48,500 nt of DNA, taken from positions 1-48,500 of the forward strand of contig JAWQRN010000031.1 in the NCBI GenBank assembly GCA_033557685.1. The letters are read 5' to 3'. The position numbers and the translations under genes are program-made. Below the pieces are notes generated by a model. That model saw only the letters and a program-made list of their open reading frames with translations, made no database searches and was not told where the DNA came from. Source of the stretch: Sperchopsis tessellata. Its lineage: Eukaryota; Arthropoda; Insecta; Coleoptera; Hydrophilidae. This document shows, piece by piece, positions 44,628-48,500 of this stretch; the first letter of the stretch is position 1, and every line of letters starts with the position of its first letter.

Positions 44628-44814
44628 CTAAGCTATTAGTCCATACACCATATAGTAACTCGACAAATGCAAACGATAAATTCAACAACAAAAACAGAAA
44701 TAAATTTCTTGAATTCCTATCTGAGAATATCAATCGCATCCAACCACTCGCTTTTTCTTTAATCCTCGAACCAAAGCCCCTATGTAAGGTGTCTTTATGC
44801 GATAAGGGAAGCAT
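44628..44814 (-). CDS. SLC30A7: ZnT7-like zinc transporter, exon 1 (start)
   Basis: Codons 1-62 plus the first base of codon 63. The ATG at 44814-44812 gives MLPLSHKD, which agrees with the MLPLSIKDD start of human ZnT7. A longer reading frame exists upstream without a stop, but it has no ATG in the nearest 10 codons and no similarity, so this ATG is preferred. The exon encodes a short cytosolic N-terminus, the conserved SGWMRLIFSDRNSRNLFLFL LLNLSFAFVELLYG segment (TM1) and VWTNSLG. The donor is G|GTAAGT (44627-44622). The gene is complete over three exons, 62 + 73 + 214 codons = 349 aa, spread over 11.3 kb by two ~5 kb introns. The promoter and 5' UTR were not located. Confidence 0.96.
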
Positions 44815-45630
44815 TTTAATTTTACTAGCCAAAAATTTATAGGTTATAAAGCAGATTCTATACTAGACTTGGTCTAGCAAAAATTTCTTTGAATATTTAA
44901 GCACAGATCACAACATTTATTAAATTGTCTTTATATTTTACTATGTTAAGCATACGTTATGATTTATTAAAATTTTATTAACACTAAAACTGTGTACGTT
45001 TACAAATTTCAATTTGACAAGTGATAACCGACCTTGTTCGTATGGTTAAACCAATGCTCGGACCGATATAATGAGTATCTACTTTCTTTTTTTGTAGTAT
45101 TGTTATTTTTTGTTCGATAAAACAGAGAGAACTTTTAATTTAGTTTAGTCGTGTTAAATTATAGTTTATTTTACTCCAATACCGGTCTGGCACTTTACAT
45201 CTGCCATGTCGTCCATGAACTGTCAAAACGAAAAACAAACATACCAACTGACTAGGAAAAATACCAGTAGATAGTAAAATTCCTGACTTGAAATACTCGT
45301 AGGTACAAGTCCCTACTGCTTCGGCAATACATACATATTTTAAAAATTCAAAGTTTAACGGTGCATGAATATGTAATATGTCTTATCGACGTTCACAATA
45401 TTTTAACGTTTAAGGTGAATGTAAAAATTATCTTTATTACTCATTTTCATGGGCATACCGATAATTTATGTAACACACTATTCACAAAATTTTATTAAAT
45501 TCAACGAAAAAATTGGCGTGGCATGAACTAGCCGATAGCTGGTTATCAGTGAATACCTTGCTTCTTTTCTACTGCAATTAATAATGGGTTTCTTCAGGTT
45601 TTCCAAGAGAAATGTATTCTCTGACTAACA
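44815..45630 (-). other. ZnT7 5' flank, probable 5' UTR and promoter region
   Basis: There is no transposon here. A moderately GC-richer patch at 45030-45070 and 45180-45230 could be the promoter, but no clear TATA or initiator was assigned and no splice-flanked non-coding exon could be proved. Confidence 0.25.
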
Positions 45631-45636
45631 CTTAGG

Positions 45637-45742
45637 AGAGCTACATATCATTATATGCACTTTTTAGAGCTGGTTGGCACCTACATCTAGCACCTTCCAG
45701 AGCTACATGGCAATTTATAATTATCACTTTTAAGAGCTACAT
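45637..45742 (+). repeat. Short tandem array, unit ~29-34 bp, AGAGCTACAT
   Basis: AGAGCTACAT or a variant starts at 45637, 45666 (AGAGCTGGTT), 45699 and 45733, spacing 29, 33 and 34 bp. Three of the four units also share a CACTTTT- or CACCTT-like end. The last unit runs straight into the Penelope-type hammerhead-like core. Confidence 0.65.
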
Positions 45743-45850
45743 GTCTTGATAATGTCCCCTGCAACGGTGGACGAAACGTTGGTAAATAGAAAAGCCAACA
45801 CATGGTTATCCCACGGAAAACCTGAAGATATTTACTTTGGCCGTGGAAGT
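45740..45850 (+). mobile_element. Penelope-like 3' tail with best-preserved hammerhead-like core
   Basis: CTTGATAA (45745-45752), stem II GTCC/GGAC (45754-45757 and 45769-45772), GAAAC (45773-45777), and a possible stem III GTTGG/CCAAC (45778-45782 and 45795-45799). CATGT and ACATG flank the core as a possible 5 bp stem I. Downstream, CCCACGGAAAACCTGAAGAT and TTTGGCCGTGGAAG resemble 8267-8305. The cleavage triplet GTC is not in the expected place, so the copy is probably inactive. Confidence 0.55.
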
Positions 45851-46685
45851 ACTGAATTAGTAGTGGGTTTGTTACTTCATGAAACCCTCCATCATAGTCG
45901 TCATTTATATTTCTTGTAAAAATTTACAATTTAAAAAACAAATAAGTAGTCAAAGTATTAAAATTCTCAATTGCAAAGAAAAATGCACACCTAAGTTATA
46001 AAAACAGGCGTAGTTCTAGCATTCTTTTATATCTATGAATCAAATTACGTAAACCAACCACTATTTAATAATTGGACCTGATCGTAAAAGATAAAATACT
46101 TATCTACGTGTACATACCCCTGCTTACGTCATATTTCAAATAGAACGCTATGAACTATTTACTCGTTATAACTACTAGTGACAACTTCGCTTACGCCCAT
46201 TTTCAAATGAGAATGTCAGAGATGACTTTTGTAAATTGCATAAGGTGCTAAGAATCTATAGAGTCTAAACACTTGCCAAACAATATTAAATGTGTGCACA
46301 TACAACTGCTGCAAACTATTCATTGAACTGAAACTAATAGAGCTAAAACATGAATAAGACAAAATTTAATGGGATGTTATAGGTCTGAGCAAACTCAGAA
46401 GAAAAGACTTTATTCAACTGCAAAAGTGGACATATGTAATACTACCGAGGCACTAACAATGAAAAAAATAGTGAAGTTGGTTTCCATGGTTAACAAAAGA
46501 TTCAAAAACCGAATAGTCAAGAAGAAGAATACAATGAGGTGATGTGTTTCATATAATTACAAACACGGCCCGTGTCATAAGCCTGTGGTAAAAAGGAGTC
46601 GAAAATGTTCGAACATATTAAGACCATACAAAAACAACATAGAGAACTAAAAAGTAAAGTTGCAACAATTATTTTAATAAAACAA
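45851..46685. other. Spacer, nothing recognised
   Basis: AT-rich sequence; no coding or repeat signal. Confidence 0.4.
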
Positions 46686-46689
46686 AGTG

Positions 46690-46780
46690 AAAAACCTGCA
46701 AAATTACCGTCTAGTCAGTCTTACATCTGTGGCTTATAAGATCCTTACCAAAATAAAAGGGGCCCTTGACATACTACGCC
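46690..46780 (+). pseudogene. Reverse transcriptase motif fragment
   Basis: One + frame reads KNLQNYRLVSLTSVAYKILT, which fits the NYRPISLTSVxxKIxE block (RT motif 1) of Jockey-like LINEs. It is short. The Jockey element starting near 47600 continues with motif 2 onward, so this may be its separated 5' piece. Confidence 0.5.
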
Positions 46781-47590
46781 TCCGACCTACAACAATTTGC
46801 ACTTGCGACCGGCATCATTACTCGTGATTGTTGGAATTGAGCCCACTGTACGTTCTTTTTCTTCAAGCTTGTGCGATGCTAGCTCGCCTAGATTGTTTTA
46901 TGTTATGCATGGTAGTTACCTTTTTTGTTTCCGCCTATTTAATCAGTTAATATGATAAGATATTAGGAGCATTAAAGTTTATTTTTATTATTATTGCATA
47001 TATTTATTGTTAGAGAACTGGATTATTTTCAGAACAACAAATAAAATCAAGCGTAGTTTAATAAAGGGTATATATATATAAAAGTTAACAGATTAAAATG
47101 AACAGATATACAACACACAGCTACCCTGTTTGTTTTCTTTTCTGGACGTTCACTTACCCCGTCACTGTGAAGTTCTTGAGATGGGTGTATTCATGCAAAT
47201 CAGCAACCACAGGTGCTTGCCGGATGCACCTACTCGTACTAAATAGTACGGCGTGAAATTTAAAAAGCAAGGCATCTTACAATTCGGCAAAAGCTGAAGG
47301 TGATCGCTTCGATCAAAGAAATACACATCAAATACATTAAATAAATTTAAACACAAAAAAATACAAAGTTAATTAGAAGGAAGTACACACAAATAGAATT
47401 ACATAATAAGAAACACAAAATTACACTTAAGAAATTATAACCGTTAAACTAAGAAGTATTAATGTGGCCACAGTCTATGTTCGGTGGATCTAACGTGGAC
47501 TTATAGGGGAGCTGAGTTACATTTTCATAATTTAGATAACTTTCACTACCTGTAGATTTTAAAACTGCGTAATTGTGTTGGGAAGCTGTT
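46781..47590. other. Spacer with short repeat at 47048-47082
   Basis: It contains the AAGCGTAGTTTAATAAAGGG plus TA-run repeat shared with 18085-18130. The - strand ORFs at 47162-47356 and 47449-47754 are chance or antisense. Confidence 0.4.
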
Positions 47591-47599
47591 TCACTAAGC

Positions 47600-48500
47600 A
47601 TACTTTCATACTTTGGTTTATCTAATGTCAATGCCATATTCAATTTGGTCAGCAAGGTGTACTCTGATATTAACAGGGGTAGGACTGTGGGAGCTGTTTT
47701 TTGCGATTTAGACAAGGCATTTGATTGCGTCGACCATGCGATTTTATTAAGCAAGATGGAAGCCTATGGTTTCAGGGGTGTGGCTGGTTGCTGGATGGGA
47801 TCGTATTTGGGGGATAGGTCACAGGTTGTTAAGCTGGATTCGGATGGGGGTGATGTTGTGTCGGGAGTAAAAGACATGTGCTGTGGTGTTCCTCAGGATT
47901 CAGTTCTTGGCCCCATTTTATTGCTATTTTTTTATAAATGACATGACTTGCCTTAACGTGAGGGTGAAAATCACTTTATTTGCTGACGACATTAATCTGA
48001 CATGGAGTGATGTGTGCCTGGAAACCTTGGAGGGCACAGTAAATTCGGACCTTGCCACAATAAAGCCTTTGACATGAATAGGATATCTTTGAATATTTAT
48101 AAAATGAAATATGTCGTTTTTAAAAAAGATGTGAACCTGAACGTTCACATTAATAATGTACAATTAATTAAAACCTCTGACCAACGTTTCCTAGGTTTGC
48201 ATATCGATGACCTGTTGGGATGGGAGGTTCATATCTTGTTTAAGTTGGGGAAGCTTTCGTCGGCTTGCTACGCCATTAAAACAATTTTTTGGGAGCGGGA
48301 TTTTACTGTGGCAATGAATGCTTATTATGCATTATTTCAGTCCATTCTAAGTTATGGTAGATGTTTTTGGGGATTTGCTGCCGCCGGTTTGATGATGAGA
48401 GTTTTCGTTTTACAGAAGAGAGCATTACGAATGATGACAAGCTCTTCGGCTGCTGAGCATTGTCGATCACTTTTTAAGCGTCATCGCGTGCTCACTGTCT
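47600..48500 (+). pseudogene. Jockey-type LINE ORF2 reverse transcriptase, runs off the window
   Basis: The + strand reads NAIFNLVSKVYSDINRG, TVGAVFCDLDKAFDCVDHAI (RT motif 3 with the first catalytic Asp), LLSKMEAYGFRGVAGCWMGS, YLGDRSQVVKL and MCCGVPQDSVLGPILL. After a one-base frameshift near 47937 come INDMTCLNVRVKITLFADDI (the FADD catalytic box at ~47972-47983), then, after another shift, FLGLHIDDLLGWEVHILFKL, AYYALFQSILSYGRCFWG and VLQKRALRMMTSS. It thus retains all RT motifs but is split over at least three frames. The 3' end lies beyond 48500. It is better preserved than the copies at 34.7 and 16.8 kb. Confidence 0.9.

Noticed and set aside
47449..47754. 101-codon - strand ORF
   Set aside because: Half of it is antisense to the Jockey reverse transcriptase starting near 47600, and the rest has no similarity.

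Overview
This window looks like AT-rich nuclear DNA from an invertebrate animal, most probably an arthropod. Genes are split by introns of about 1-6.5 kb. The repeats mix Jockey-type LINE, Ty3/gypsy, BEL/Pao, Penelope-like, mariner/Tc1/pogo, piggyBac, Mutator-like and SINE sequences. Jockey-type reverse transcriptases together with the transporter sequence favour an arthropod; the species cannot be named from the sequence. No prokaryotic operon, CRISPR array or rRNA is present.

Two host genes are supported. The first lies on the + strand: the last five coding exons (3025-15099, all in phase 0) of a coiled-coil protein with a lysine-rich C-terminus. Its start is outside the window and I cannot name it. 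The second lies on the - strand: a complete three-exon SLC30A7/ZnT7-type Golgi zinc transporter of 349 aa (44814 down to 33520). The two genes converge, with about 17-18 kb of repeat-rich DNA between them.

Almost everything else is transposon debris. 1-3 kb: a Penelope-like tail, a possible gypsy integrase scrap and a deleted mariner. 6-9.7 kb: a Mutator-like remnant, a LINE reverse transcriptase and a truncated SINE. 9.9-11.6 kb: a pogo-like MITE and a foldback element split by a full SINE. 12.4-13.7 kb: two opposed Penelope fragments and an unnamed repeat. 14.4 kb: a piggyBac MITE. 16.8-21.2 kb: LINE, Penelope and BEL/Pao fragments. 22-24.4 kb: a dead piggyBac whose ends match the MITE. 24.8-26.4 kb: a possible unclassified DNA transposon. 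The two ZnT7 introns hold Penelope tails, a Jockey element, a Tc1 fragment, a SINE and a gypsy pol pseudogene. The right end holds a Penelope tail beside short tandem repeats and a Jockey element that runs off the window.

The least ordinary material is a family of Penelope-like 3' ends with hammerhead-ribozyme-like cores, found as single tails and as opposed pairs. Next come a tRNA-headed SINE family with four copies, and a candidate DNA transposon whose short subterminal motif recurs in both orientations around a decayed acidic/lysine-rich ORF. All open reading in the mobile elements is broken by stops or frameshifts, so none looks autonomous.
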